A stretch of DNA of 64,000 nucleotides, from assembly GCF_021556475.1 (NCBI RefSeq), contig NZ_JAKGBZ010000001.1, positions 1 to 64,000 on the forward strand, in the 5' to 3' direction. The DNA comes from Acidiphilium iwatense. Its GTDB lineage: Bacteria > Pseudomonadota > Alphaproteobacteria > Acetobacterales > Acetobacteraceae. The position numbers and the translations under genes are program-made. How positions within the stretch are numbered: position 1 is the stretch's first letter; every line of letters begins with the position of its first letter. A model generated the notes under the pieces. The model did not search any database, had not been told where the DNA came from, and saw only the letters and a list, made by a program, of their open reading frames with translations. Below, in pieces: positions 40,846-49,060 of the stretch.

Positions 40846-41799
40846 ATGTCGAGTCCAATGCCGCCCAGCCCGGCGGAGACCAACCTGATCGGCGAGAGTG
40901 CGCCGTTCCGCGCGATGCTCGCCCATGTCTCCGATCTGGCGCCGATCGACCGGCCGGTTCTGGTGATCGGCGAGCGCGGCACCGGCAAGGAACTGGTGGC
41001 GAGCCGGCTGGCGCTGCTGTCGGGGCGATGGAACCAGCCGCTGCTGCAACTGAACTGTGCCGCTTTGTCGGAATCGCTGCTCGATTCCGAATTGTTCGGC
41101 CATGAGGCCGGAGCGTTTACCGGCGCGGTGCGGCGGCGCGCCTCGCGCTTCGAACTCGCCGATCGCGGCACGTTGTTTCTCGACGAAATCGCCAATGCCT
41201 CGCTCGCGGTGCAGGAAAAGCTGCTGCGGGTGATCGAATACGGCGTGTTCGAACGGGTCGGCGGCAACGAGCCGGTGCGTGTCGATGTCCGGGTGATCGC
41301 CGCGACGCACGAGGATTTGCCGGCCCTGGCCGGAAGCGGGAAATTCCGTGCCGATCTGCTGGACCGGCTGGCCTTCGACGTGATCCGAATCCCGCCGCTG
41401 CGCGAGCGGAGCGAGGATATCCTGCTCCTCGCCGAGCATTTCGCCCAGCGCATGACCGCCGAACTGGGGCGGGATTTCTTCGCCGGGTTTGCCGAACCCG
41501 CGCGGGACGCGCTGCTGGCGCATCGCTGGCCGGGCAATGTGCGCGAGCTGCGCAACGTGGTGGAGCGCAGCGTGTATCGTCAGGCGGAGTGGCAGGCGCC
41601 GCTCGAAGCGGTGCGGATCGATCCGTTCGGCGCGGCGCCGGAGGTCGAAGCCGCGCCCGGCGAACGCGAAACCCTGGCCGCCTCGCTCGCCGAGCACCGG
41701 CACAATCAGCGGCGCACAGCATCAGCGCTCGGCCTGACCTACGATCAGTTGAGGCATCGGTTGCGCAAGCACGGGCTGCTCACGAACCGCGCCGGATGA
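40846..41799 (+). CDS. pspF: PspF sigma-54-dependent activator
   Basis: A 317-residue AAA+ enhancer-binding protein without receiver domain: Walker A GERGTGKELV, the sigma-54 contact loop GAFTGA (in EAGAFTGAVRRR), Walker B GTLFLDEIANAS, the RWPGNVRELRNVVERS arginine finger/sensor II region, and a Fis-type helix-turn-helix at the C-terminus (RRTASALGLTYDQLRHRLR). It activates the psp promoter and is restrained by PspA. The start is not marked by a clear ribosome site; ATG 40858 is also possible. Its end overlaps dinB by 20 bases, tail to tail. Confidence 0.93.
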   Translation: MSSPMPPSPAETNLIGESAPFRAMLAHVSDLAPIDRPVLVIGERGTGKELVASRLALLSGRWNQPLLQLNCAALSESLLDSELFGHEAGAFTGAVRRRASRFELADRGTLFLDEIANASLAVQEKLLRVIEYGVFERVGGNEPVRVDVRVIAATHEDLPALAGSGKFRADLLDRLAFDVIRIPPLRERSEDILLLAEHFAQRMTAELGRDFFAGFAEPARDALLAHRWPGNVRELRNVVERSVYRQAEWQAPLEAVRIDPFGAAPEVEAAPGERETLAASLAEHRHNQRRTASALGLTYDQLRHRLRKHGLLTNRAG

Positions 41800-43021
41800 T
41801 GTCCGCACCGAATTTTTCGCGGAGTTTGTCGAGCGCCTGTTGGCGGGCAGCGCGGCGAGGGGTTTCCTGGTCCACCAGGTCGCCGCGATCGGCCTGATCG
41901 GCGCCGGCCAGCCGGGATGCGCCGATGCCGATCAGGCGGAATGCCGTGCCGTCGGCGGCGCGCAGCAGAACCGGTTTCGCGGCTTCGAACATGGTTTCGG
42001 GCAGTTGCGTGGGTGAAGCGAGCGGGACCGCCCGCGTGTGGGTCTGAAACCGCGCGGTCTTCAGTTTCAGCGTGAGACCCGCGGCGGCGAAATTCTCCGC
42101 GCGCAGCCTGCGGCCGAGTTTTTCGCAGAGCGGCCAGAGTTCGCGGGCGAGCCGGGCGGGATCGGCGATACCCTCGGCGAACGTGGTCTCCGCGCTGATC
42201 GACTTGGCCGAGCGCGTCGGATCGACGACCCGCGCATCCTCGCCGCGCGCGCGGGCGGCGAGCGCGGGTCCGTCCTCGCCCAGCCGGGCGCGGGCGGTGC
42301 GCGAATCGAGCGCGGCGAGCTGGCCGATCCGGGTAATTCCGATTTCGCCGAGCTTGCGCGCCAGGCCGGGACCGATGCCGGGCAGGATGCCGACCGGCTC
42401 CGGCGCCAGGATCGCGGCGGCGTCGGTCCCCAGAACGGCGAAGCCGCGCGGCTTGTCGCGTTCGGTGGCGAGTTTGCCGAGCAGGCGGTTGGGTGCGAGT
42501 CCGATCGAGATCGTCACGCCGACCTCGCGTTCCACCATGCGGGCGAAGCGGCTGAGCACCGCGGCGGGCGGTGCGCCGTGCAGCGCCTCGGTGCCCGTCA
42601 GGTCGAGCGCCGCCTCGTCGATCGAGAGCGGCTGGACCAGGGGCGTGAGCGCGTTCATCAAATCCCGGATCTGGCGCGCCGCGGCGGCGTATTTCCCAAG
42701 ATCGGGACGGATCACCGTCGCGTCCGGGCAGAGTTTCAGCGCCTTGAACATCGGCATCGCCGAGCGCACGCCGGACAGCCTGGCGATGTAGCAGCAGGCC
42801 GCGACCACACCGCGCGCCCCGCCGCCGACGATCACCGGGCGGTCGCGCAGTTCAGGCCGGTCGCGTTTTTCGACGCTCGCGAAAAACGCGTCGCAATCGA
42901 TATGGGCCACGGCGAGGCTGGCGAGTTCGGGATGGCTGACCAGCCTGGTTCCGCCGCAGCGCGGGCAGGGTGCGGTTTTCGGAAAGATCGCGTCGCAGTC
43001 GCGGCAGAGCGTGTGCACCAA
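41780..43021 (-). CDS. dinB: DNA polymerase IV with N-terminal zinc ribbon
   Basis: A 413-residue Y-family polymerase. Catalytic motifs are AHIDCDAFFASVE and PLSIDEAALDL, followed by SIGLAPNRLLGKLA and the HhH GILPGIGPGLARKL. An extra N-terminal part has two Cys pairs (CRDC, CPRCGG), a zinc ribbon found in many alphaproteobacterial DinB proteins. It copies past damaged bases. The start is TTG 43021 or GTG 43018, with GAGGG 7-10 bases upstream. I see no LexA box in the short upstream gap. Confidence 0.93.
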   Translation of the reverse strand: MVHTLCRDCDAIFPKTAPCPRCGGTRLVSHPELASLAVAHIDCDAFFASVEKRDRPELRDRPVIVGGGARGVVAACCYIARLSGVRSAMPMFKALKLCPDATVIRPDLGKYAAAARQIRDLMNALTPLVQPLSIDEAALDLTGTEALHGAPPAAVLSRFARMVEREVGVTISIGLAPNRLLGKLATERDKPRGFAVLGTDAAAILAPEPVGILPGIGPGLARKLGEIGITRIGQLAALDSRTARARLGEDGPALAARARGEDARVVDPTRSAKSISAETTFAEGIADPARLARELWPLCEKLGRRLRAENFAAAGLTLKLKTARFQTHTRAVPLASPTQLPETMFEAAKPVLLRAADGTAFRLIGIGASRLAGADQADRGDLVDQETPRRAARQQALDKLREKFGADIIRRGS

Positions 43022-43055
43022 TAAAATGCCCTCAAACGCCGGGCGGAGCCGTCGG

Positions 43056-43086
43056 CAGCGAAACGAGCTGACGCTCCGTTTCGCTG
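43056..43086. terminator. Hairpin after the sterol-desaturase-like gene
   Basis: CAGCGAAACG and CGTTTCGCTG form a perfect 10-base stem with an inner AGC/GCT pair. It lies just past the 3' end of the minus-strand operon 46928-43092 and before dinB. T tract is only visible on the plus strand. Confidence 0.6.
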
Positions 43087-43091
43087 TTCTA

Positions 43092-44021
43092 TTAGAACGA
43101 ACGCATCAACTGAACCAGGCCGGACCATTGCTGCGCCAGATAGCCGCCGGTCGCCATCGCCTCGGGGGCCGTCTCATCGCCGGTCGGCGGGAAATCGCGG
43201 GTGAAATCGGCGGTGCGGAACAACATGTCCCAGAACGGAAACACCGCGCCGTAGTTGCAGGAGCGCTGGCCGGCGGCGAGAATGCCGTGATGCGCACGAT
43301 GAAAGCGCGGCGAAACCAGCAGCCGCTCGCCGATCCGCCCGAACGAAAGCCTGATATTGGCGTGGCTGAAACTCTCGACGAAGCGGAGCATCAGCACCAG
43401 TACCGGAAATTGCAGCGGCGGAATGCCGATCAGCAGGCCGACCGCCATGAACCAGAGAAAGCCGATGAGTTCGTCGAGAATATGGTTGCGGTCGTCGGAC
43501 CAGAAGGTCATTTGCCGCTGCGCATGATGCACGGCGTGCAGCGCGTACCAGAGGCGGAATCGGTGCGACAGCCGGTGCCGCCAGTAATCGGCGAAGTCGA
43601 GGATTAGCGCGTAGAGAATGAAGGTGACGACCGGATGGCCGAACAGCGGAGGGATGATCGTCTCCAGCATCGGCGGGATATAGCCGCGATCGGCGAGAAA
43701 CCCGTCGAGCCGGACCTGGGCGGCATAGAAGACCACGAAGGTCATCACCGGCAGCACGCCGACGCGCGCGAGGAATGTGTAGAACACATCGACCAGGACG
43801 GGTTTTTTTCCCGTCCATCGCTCGATCGGGAAGCGGCGTTCCAGCGGCACGCAGACCGCGTAGGCGAGGATCATTTGCGCGACACCGTAGACCGCCACCA
43901 GGGTCCAGCCGAACGAGACGAATTCCCATTGCATCAGCCCGAGCCGGTACAAAGCCGGCAGAACCGCGACCTGTTCGATCCAGCCGGCAAGATCGTTGAA
44001 CGGGTGGACGGGGATCGGCAT
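43092..44021 (-). CDS. Sterol desaturase / fatty acid hydroxylase family protein
   Basis: A 309-residue membrane protein with four or five hydrophobic segments and the diiron histidine motifs HRLSHR, HAVHHAQ and HRAHHG, plus a further His pattern. The family hydroxylates or desaturates lipids with oxygen (for example carotenoids, sterols, ornithine lipids). In acetic-acid bacteria and relatives hopanoid or lipid hydroxylation would be a fair guess, but the substrate is unknown. It overlaps the beta-propeller gene by ATGA. Confidence 0.82.
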   Translation of the reverse strand: MPIPVHPFNDLAGWIEQVAVLPALYRLGLMQWEFVSFGWTLVAVYGVAQMILAYAVCVPLERRFPIERWTGKKPVLVDVFYTFLARVGVLPVMTFVVFYAAQVRLDGFLADRGYIPPMLETIIPPLFGHPVVTFILYALILDFADYWRHRLSHRFRLWYALHAVHHAQRQMTFWSDDRNHILDELIGFLWFMAVGLLIGIPPLQFPVLVLMLRFVESFSHANIRLSFGRIGERLLVSPRFHRAHHGILAAGQRSCNYGAVFPFWDMLFRTADFTRDFPPTGDETAPEAMATGGYLAQQWSGLVQLMRSF

Positions 44022-45022
44022 CAGGCGAGCCGCATCGCCGAAAAGGCGGGCCGGTCGGTCAACAGCGTCGAAATGAAAATTCCATGCGGTGAACGGCCGA
44101 CCGGAATACGCTCGGTATGGCCGGTCGCGGGATCATAGACGCCGACGCGCGAGGCAAAGCGCAGCGCGATCCACAGCCTGCCGTCCGGCGCGAAACATAG
44201 ATCGTCCGGGCCGCCCGGCATCGGAATGTGCTTGACCACATCGAGCGTCCTGGCGTCGAGCACGGAGAGCGACCCTGCGACGCGGTTGGTGACGTAGATA
44301 TGCTTGCGGTCCGGCGTGAGGAACAAATTATGCGCGCCGCGATCGGTGACGATGCGGCGCATCACTTTGCCGTCCTTGGGATCGACCACGACGACGTAAT
44401 CGCGCCCCATGATCGCGACCAGAACCACGCCGTCATGCCACATCACCCCGGCGGGGGTTTTGCCGACCGGCACGCGCCAGCGCTCGGTCATGGTGGCGAG
44501 GTCGAAGGAGGTCAGCGCGTCGGAACCCTGCAGCGAATTGAACACGGTGCGCGAATCCGGCGCATAGCTCAGATGACTCGGCATCGAGCCGGGGCGGAAG
44601 CGTTTCGCGAGCGTCAGCGTGTCGGCTTGGTAGACATCGACATGGTTGAGCCGCAGGCAATTGACCGTGAGATATTGCCCGTCCGGGCTGAACCAGAGCT
44701 GATACGGGTCGGGGATCAGCTTGTGGCCCAACTCCGCGCCGGTCGTGGGGTCGAGGAAGAAGATCGCATTGCCCGAGGCGTCGGCGATCAGCAGTTTCCT
44801 GTGATCGGGGCTGAGCGCCCAATGGCTCGGCTCGCGAAAGGTCGGCACCGTGCGCAGCACGCGGCGCGTGGCCATGTCGATTTCCGAAACCGTCGCGCCG
44901 CCGGAATTCATCACGATGCACAATGGCGGTGCAGCGGCGGCGCGCGCTATCGCCGGCAGCGCCAGCCCCAGCGTGGGAACGGCGAGTAACGTGCGGCGAG
45001 ACAGCGGAGCGGAATCAGTCAT
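44021..45022 (-). CDS. Exported YncE-like beta-propeller protein
   Basis: A 333-residue protein with a twin-arginine-like leader (PLSRRTLLAVPTLGLALPAIARA) and then a seven-bladed beta-propeller of YncE type: repeated blades such as HWALSPDHRKLLIADASGNAIFFLD, QLWFSPDGQYLTVN, NLFLTPDRKHIYVTNRVAG. Such proteins can bind DNA, peptidoglycan or cofactors in the periplasm; no enzyme motif is visible. It overlaps both neighbours by 4 bases or less. Confidence 0.8.
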   Translation of the reverse strand: MTDSAPLSRRTLLAVPTLGLALPAIARAAAAPPLCIVMNSGGATVSEIDMATRRVLRTVPTFREPSHWALSPDHRKLLIADASGNAIFFLDPTTGAELGHKLIPDPYQLWFSPDGQYLTVNCLRLNHVDVYQADTLTLAKRFRPGSMPSHLSYAPDSRTVFNSLQGSDALTSFDLATMTERWRVPVGKTPAGVMWHDGVVLVAIMGRDYVVVVDPKDGKVMRRIVTDRGAHNLFLTPDRKHIYVTNRVAGSLSVLDARTLDVVKHIPMPGGPDDLCFAPDGRLWIALRFASRVGVYDPATGHTERIPVGRSPHGIFISTLLTDRPAFSAMRLA

Positions 45023-46344
45023 GCGGCAGGGGGTCCTTCATCGGCGTCGGCGAAGACCGCTCGCGCCCATGTGAAGAACGCGAGACTAGTCGTTGCAATC
45101 AAGGTATTATCCGTGAAAGATTGCACCGCGAAGGCGAGAAATACAAGACGGATCACAAGGCGCTGCCCCGCCGGCAGCGCGGCTGTGCCCCGCCGGAGCC
45201 AGAGACAGAGCAGGGCGAAGAGCAGCACCGCGCCAATCACCCCGCCCTCAGCGGCGATGCGCAAATATTCGTTATGCGCCGCGTTGGTGCCGAGAAACCG
45301 GCCGAGATGCGATTGTAGCGGTACGATCACCTTGCCCGCGCCCACGCCCCAGCCCAGCAACGGCGAGCGGGCGATCGCCGCCTCGAAATCGGGCCAGATC
45401 AGGTTGCGGTTCGACAGATCCCCCGCCTCGCCCAGATGGATCAGATCGACCACCCGGATGGCATGCAGCGCGGAAAACGCCATGATCGCCGCGCCGAGCA
45501 CCACCCCGCCGGCAGCGAGCAGGGCGATGCGCCGCGATGCCGGCAGATGGGGCGAAGGCGTGGCGAGCAGGGTCGCCAGCGTGACGCAAACGGCCAGCGC
45601 CAGCGGCGCGCGGGCGCCGGTGGCGAGCAGGATGACGAAATTGACCGCGATCCAGCCCGATTCGCGCAATCGCCCGGCGCGCAGGAATTCCACCAGCCCG
45701 GCGAACACCGCGATCATCGCGAAACCGCCGAGAAAGGCGGGATTGCTGGAGGCGATCAGCCGCACCGCGCCCTGTTGCGTGCCATAGAGTGCGCGCACGC
45801 CGAGCGCGGCCAGTGCCGCGCCATAGGTCATGGTCACGCTCGGGCCGATGATGGTGCAACGGACGATGCCACGCCGCATTGCTGGGGTGAGGCGCAGGAA
45901 TCCCGGCGCGAAGGGCGCGGCGGACCCCACCAGCGAGCGGAACGACGCGATCATGGTCAGCCCGGGCCAAAATCCGTGGACCAGCCCGGCGCCGAACATC
46001 GCGGCGAAGGCATAGGACGGGTTGAACCGGTCGAATCGCGCACCGTTGCGCAGCGCCGCGAGCGCCACGATGAGCAGCCCGGCGGATTTCAAGGCCGCGA
46101 TGATCAGTTCGTGATGGCCGATCATGTCGGACAGCCACATTTCCGGCGTGGTTTCGACCAGAAGCAGCCAGGCGGCCATGGCGGCGGCCGGCCGGGCATA
46201 GGCGACGGCGGCAACAAGACCCAGTCCGGTCAGCACCAGCAGCGTCCCGGTTACCGGCGGCATTATGAATGCGGTAGCGGCGAACCCGGCGAGCCCCGCG
46301 AGGGCGAGCCACCGGACCGGATCGCGCCGCGCCGCGCGGATCAT
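45019..46344 (-). CDS. O-antigen ligase family membrane protein
   Basis: A 441-residue polytopic membrane protein with ten to twelve hydrophobic segments and the Wzy_C region: SNRNLIWPDFEAAIARSPLLGWGVGAG, then the His-containing GTNAAHNEYLRIAAEGGVIG, which is the periplasmic-loop signature of O-antigen ligases and polymerases. It may attach or polymerise a surface glycan. It overlaps the methyltransferase and beta-propeller genes by ATGA. No other glycan genes are adjacent except the flippase 12 kb away. Confidence 0.82.
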   Translation of the reverse strand: MIRAARRDPVRWLALAGLAGFAATAFIMPPVTGTLLVLTGLGLVAAVAYARPAAAMAAWLLLVETTPEMWLSDMIGHHELIIAALKSAGLLIVALAALRNGARFDRFNPSYAFAAMFGAGLVHGFWPGLTMIASFRSLVGSAAPFAPGFLRLTPAMRRGIVRCTIIGPSVTMTYGAALAALGVRALYGTQQGAVRLIASSNPAFLGGFAMIAVFAGLVEFLRAGRLRESGWIAVNFVILLATGARAPLALAVCVTLATLLATPSPHLPASRRIALLAAGGVVLGAAIMAFSALHAIRVVDLIHLGEAGDLSNRNLIWPDFEAAIARSPLLGWGVGAGKVIVPLQSHLGRFLGTNAAHNEYLRIAAEGGVIGAVLLFALLCLWLRRGTAALPAGQRLVIRLVFLAFAVQSFTDNTLIATTSLAFFTWARAVFADADEGPPAA

Positions 46345-46928
46345 GTCGCGTGGGCGAGGATGATATAGTGTTCGTCCGGCGCATCCGCGTCGCGAGTCAC
46401 GGCAAAGCCCGCATCCGCCAGCATTGCGCGCACGCAGGCGCGCGGCAGGCGCTTTGCCGGCGGGGCGCCGACCGCGCCTGGCGCCGCGGGATCGTATTCG
46501 GCGATGAACAGCGTGGCGTGTTCCGGCATGGCGGCGCGGATCGCCCGCAGCCCGGCACCGGGATCGTCCATGTGGTGCAGCGCGTCGGTCAGCATGACGC
46601 GGTCGGGCGCGGCGGGAAGCGCCGGAAGCGATTCGATCGAACCGGTGATCGTGCGGAGCCGAAGCCCGCGCCGATCGGCCTCGGCGCTGGCGTGGTGCAG
46701 GCAGAGCGCATCGGGGTCGAGGGCGATGACCCAGCCGTCCGGCCCGACGATTCGAGCATATTCGAGCGCCAGCGCGCCGGTGCCCGCGCCGATATCGAGC
46801 ACGACCATCGCGGGCGCGAGCCCGGCGGCCTCGGCCCAGATGGCGGCGAGGTGGCGCTTCTCCGCCTGCCGCGCGATCAGCCGGGCGAGGCGCGCAGCGG
46901 GCGTGGCATCTTGCATTAAGTCGGTCAT
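46341..46928 (-). CDS. Class I SAM-dependent methyltransferase
   Basis: A 195-residue methyltransferase with motif I VVLDIGAGTGALALEYA, the Asp of motif II in VIALDPDALCL, and DRVMLTDALHHMDDPGAGL as post-I/II region. This is the Methyltransf_11/25 form of small-molecule or lipid methylases. It heads a four-gene minus-strand chain with 4-base overlaps. Substrate unknown. Confidence 0.83.
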   Translation of the reverse strand: MTDLMQDATPAARLARLIARQAEKRHLAAIWAEAAGLAPAMVVLDIGAGTGALALEYARIVGPDGWVIALDPDALCLHHASAEADRRGLRLRTITGSIESLPALPAAPDRVMLTDALHHMDDPGAGLRAIRAAMPEHATLFIAEYDPAAPGAVGAPPAKRLPRACVRAMLADAGFAVTRDADAPDEHYIILAHAT

Positions 46929-46991
46929 CGGGCGAGTCTTAACCTCTGATCGTTAATATTCAATCAACAAATGGAACATTAGAGATCCACG

Positions 46992-47753
46992 ATGATCCTG
47001 CACGCGACCGCCACCGGCGACGGCCCGGACCTTCTGCTGCTTCACGGCCTATTCGGGGCGGGCAAGAATCTTGGCGCCATCGCGCGCGGGCTGGCCGCGA
47101 AGTTCCGGGTGAATTCGCTCGATCTGCGCAATCACGGATCGAGCGGTCACGCAGCGGATATGCGCTACGCGGCCATGGCGGCGGATGTGCTGGAAACCAT
47201 GGATTCGCTCGGCATCGGCAATGCCGTGGTGGCCGGCCATTCGATGGGCGGCAAGGCGGCGATGATGATGGCGCTGACCGCGCCCGCGCGGGTGGATGCG
47301 CTGGTGGCGATGGATATCGCGCCGATCGCCTACGGCCACGATTACGATGCCTATCTCGCGGCGATGCGCGCCTTGCCGCTTCGCCCCGGCCTGACCCGGC
47401 ACGAGGCCGATACCGCCCTGGCGGACGCCGCGCCCGATGCCGCGATGCGCGCCTTTCTGCTCAACAATCTGATCCTGGCGCCCGCGCCGCACTGGCGCCT
47501 CGGGCTCGACGAGATCGCCGGCGCGATGGAGGATCTGATCGACTGGCGCGACCCCGAACCGTTAACGCCTTATGATGGTCCGGCATTGTTCCTGTGCGGC
47601 GGCCATTCGCCCTACGTGCCGGCGCGCGCTCACGGCGCGATCCGCGCGCGGTTTCCGAACGCGGCGATCGAGACGCTCGATGGCGTCGGCCATTGGCTCC
47701 ATGCCGAGAAACCAGCCGAGGTGATCGCGGCGTTGAAGGGGTTTTTGCAATGA
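46992..47753 (+). CDS. Alpha/beta hydrolase (YbfF-like esterase)
   Basis: A 253-residue hydrolase. The oxyanion segment is LLLHGLFGAGKNLGAIA, the nucleophile elbow GHSMGGKAAM with catalytic Ser near residue 92, Asp in the central region, and His in GVGHWLHAEKP. It resembles YbfF/PldB-type esterases acting on short acyl or thioesters. It overlaps the next gene by ATGA, making a two-gene unit. Confidence 0.85.
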   Translation: MILHATATGDGPDLLLLHGLFGAGKNLGAIARGLAAKFRVNSLDLRNHGSSGHAADMRYAAMAADVLETMDSLGIGNAVVAGHSMGGKAAMMMALTAPARVDALVAMDIAPIAYGHDYDAYLAAMRALPLRPGLTRHEADTALADAAPDAAMRAFLLNNLILAPAPHWRLGLDEIAGAMEDLIDWRDPEPLTPYDGPALFLCGGHSPYVPARAHGAIRARFPNAAIETLDGVGHWLHAEKPAEVIAALKGFLQ

Positions 47754-48991
47754 ATCGGGACAGCAACTACCGCATCGACGGCAAGCGGCTCTGGGGCGCG
47801 CTGATGGCGATGGCGGAGATCGGTGCGACGCCGAAAGGCGGGGTGAATCGCGTTACGTTGACCGAGGTGGATCGCGCCGGCCGCGCGCGATTCGCCGAAT
47901 GGTGCGGCGCATTGGGATTGTCGGTGCGCGCCGATTCGATGGGCAACATGTTCGCCCGCCGCGAAGGCCGCGACCCGGCGCGCAAGCCGGTGCTGTTCGG
48001 TAGCCATCTCGACAGCCAGCCGACCGGCGGCAAGTTCGACGGCGCGCTCGGCGTGATCGCCGGGCTTGAAGTGATGCGCGCGCTGAATGAACTCGGCATC
48101 GTCACCGAAGCGCCGCTGGAACTGGTCAACTGGACCGACGAGGAAGGGTGCCGGTTCGGCCGCGCAATGATGGGCAGCGCGGTCTGGGCCGGGGTGCATG
48201 ACGAGCAGACCATCAAGGCGCTGCGCGACGCCGATGGCGTGTCGGTCGGCGAGGCGCTGACCGGAATCGGCGCCGCCGGCAGCGCGCCAGCGCGCGCCTT
48301 CGCGGCGGATGCCTATTTCGAACTGCATATCGAGCAGGGGCCGATCCTGGAACGCGAGGCGAAGACGATCGGCATCGTCACCGGCGCGCAGGCGCAGATC
48401 TGGTTCGACGCGGTGCTCCGCGGGCGCGAATCGCATGCCGGCACCACCCCGCCCGATGCACGGCGCGACGCGCTGGCCGGTGCGGCGGAAATCATCCTCC
48501 TGGTCGAGGCGACCATGCGCGAACGGGGCGATGCCGGGCGCGGCACGGTGGGGCGACTCACCGTGCATCCCAATTCGCCGAACGTGATCCCCGGCGAAGT
48601 GCGATTCGCGGCGGAGTTTCGCCACCCCGACGATGCGGCGATCACGACGGTCGCGTCGCGTTTTCCCGAGCAAGCCGCAGCGATCGCGCAAGCGCGCGGG
48701 CTCGATCTGTCACTGACGCCGGTGTTCCGCGTCGCCGCGACGGAGTTCGATCCGGGTTGCGTCGCCCTGGTGCGCGACGCTTGCGCGCGGCTGGGTTATC
48801 CGGCGCGCGAGATGGTCTCCGGCGCGGGACATGATGCGGTGCATGTGGCGCCCCGCGTGCCCACGGCGATGATTTTCACGCCGTGCAAGGACGGCTTGTC
48901 GCATAACGAGGCGGAGTCGATCACCGAGGCCGAAGCCGCCGCCGGCGCGCAGGTTCTGCTCGATGTCGTGCTCGCGCGCGCCAATCGTTAG
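47750..48991 (+). CDS. M20-type amidohydrolase (allantoate/N-carbamoyl amino acid)
   Basis: A 413-residue zinc amidohydrolase of the hydantoinase/carbamoylase family: metal ligands in GSHLDSQPTGGKFDGALGV (His, Asp), TDEEGCRF (Glu) and ELHIEQGPILE (His), plus SGAGHDAVHVA near the C-terminus. It hydrolyses N-carbamoyl amino acids, beta-ureidopropionate or allantoate; sequence alone does not say which. It is coupled to the upstream hydrolase. A long palindrome begins at its stop codon. Confidence 0.88.
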   Translation: MNRDSNYRIDGKRLWGALMAMAEIGATPKGGVNRVTLTEVDRAGRARFAEWCGALGLSVRADSMGNMFARREGRDPARKPVLFGSHLDSQPTGGKFDGALGVIAGLEVMRALNELGIVTEAPLELVNWTDEEGCRFGRAMMGSAVWAGVHDEQTIKALRDADGVSVGEALTGIGAAGSAPARAFAADAYFELHIEQGPILEREAKTIGIVTGAQAQIWFDAVLRGRESHAGTTPPDARRDALAGAAEIILLVEATMRERGDAGRGTVGRLTVHPNSPNVIPGEVRFAAEFRHPDDAAITTVASRFPEQAAAIAQARGLDLSLTPVFRVAATEFDPGCVALVRDACARLGYPAREMVSGAGHDAVHVAPRVPTAMIFTPCKDGLSHNEAESITEAEAAAGAQVLLDVVLARANR

Positions 48992-49047
48992 AGCAATATG
49001 GCTTTAAGTGGAATCGCGCAGCGATCCACAAAGCCATGAAATTGCTC
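48991..49047. repeat. TTAGAGCAA palindrome, copy 2 (terminator-like)
   Basis: Outer boxes GAGCAAT/ATTGCTC, then GGCTTT/AAAGCC, then GTGGA(A)TCGC/GCGATCCAC with loop GCA. It starts in the stop codon of the amidohydrolase (CGTTAGAGCAA) and ends TTGCTCGCCCAAACAAAG. The outer boxes and the trailing GCC(C)AAACAA are shared with 31474-31542 while the inner stems are unrelated. Confidence 0.75.
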
Positions 49048-49060
49048 GCCCAAACAAAGA

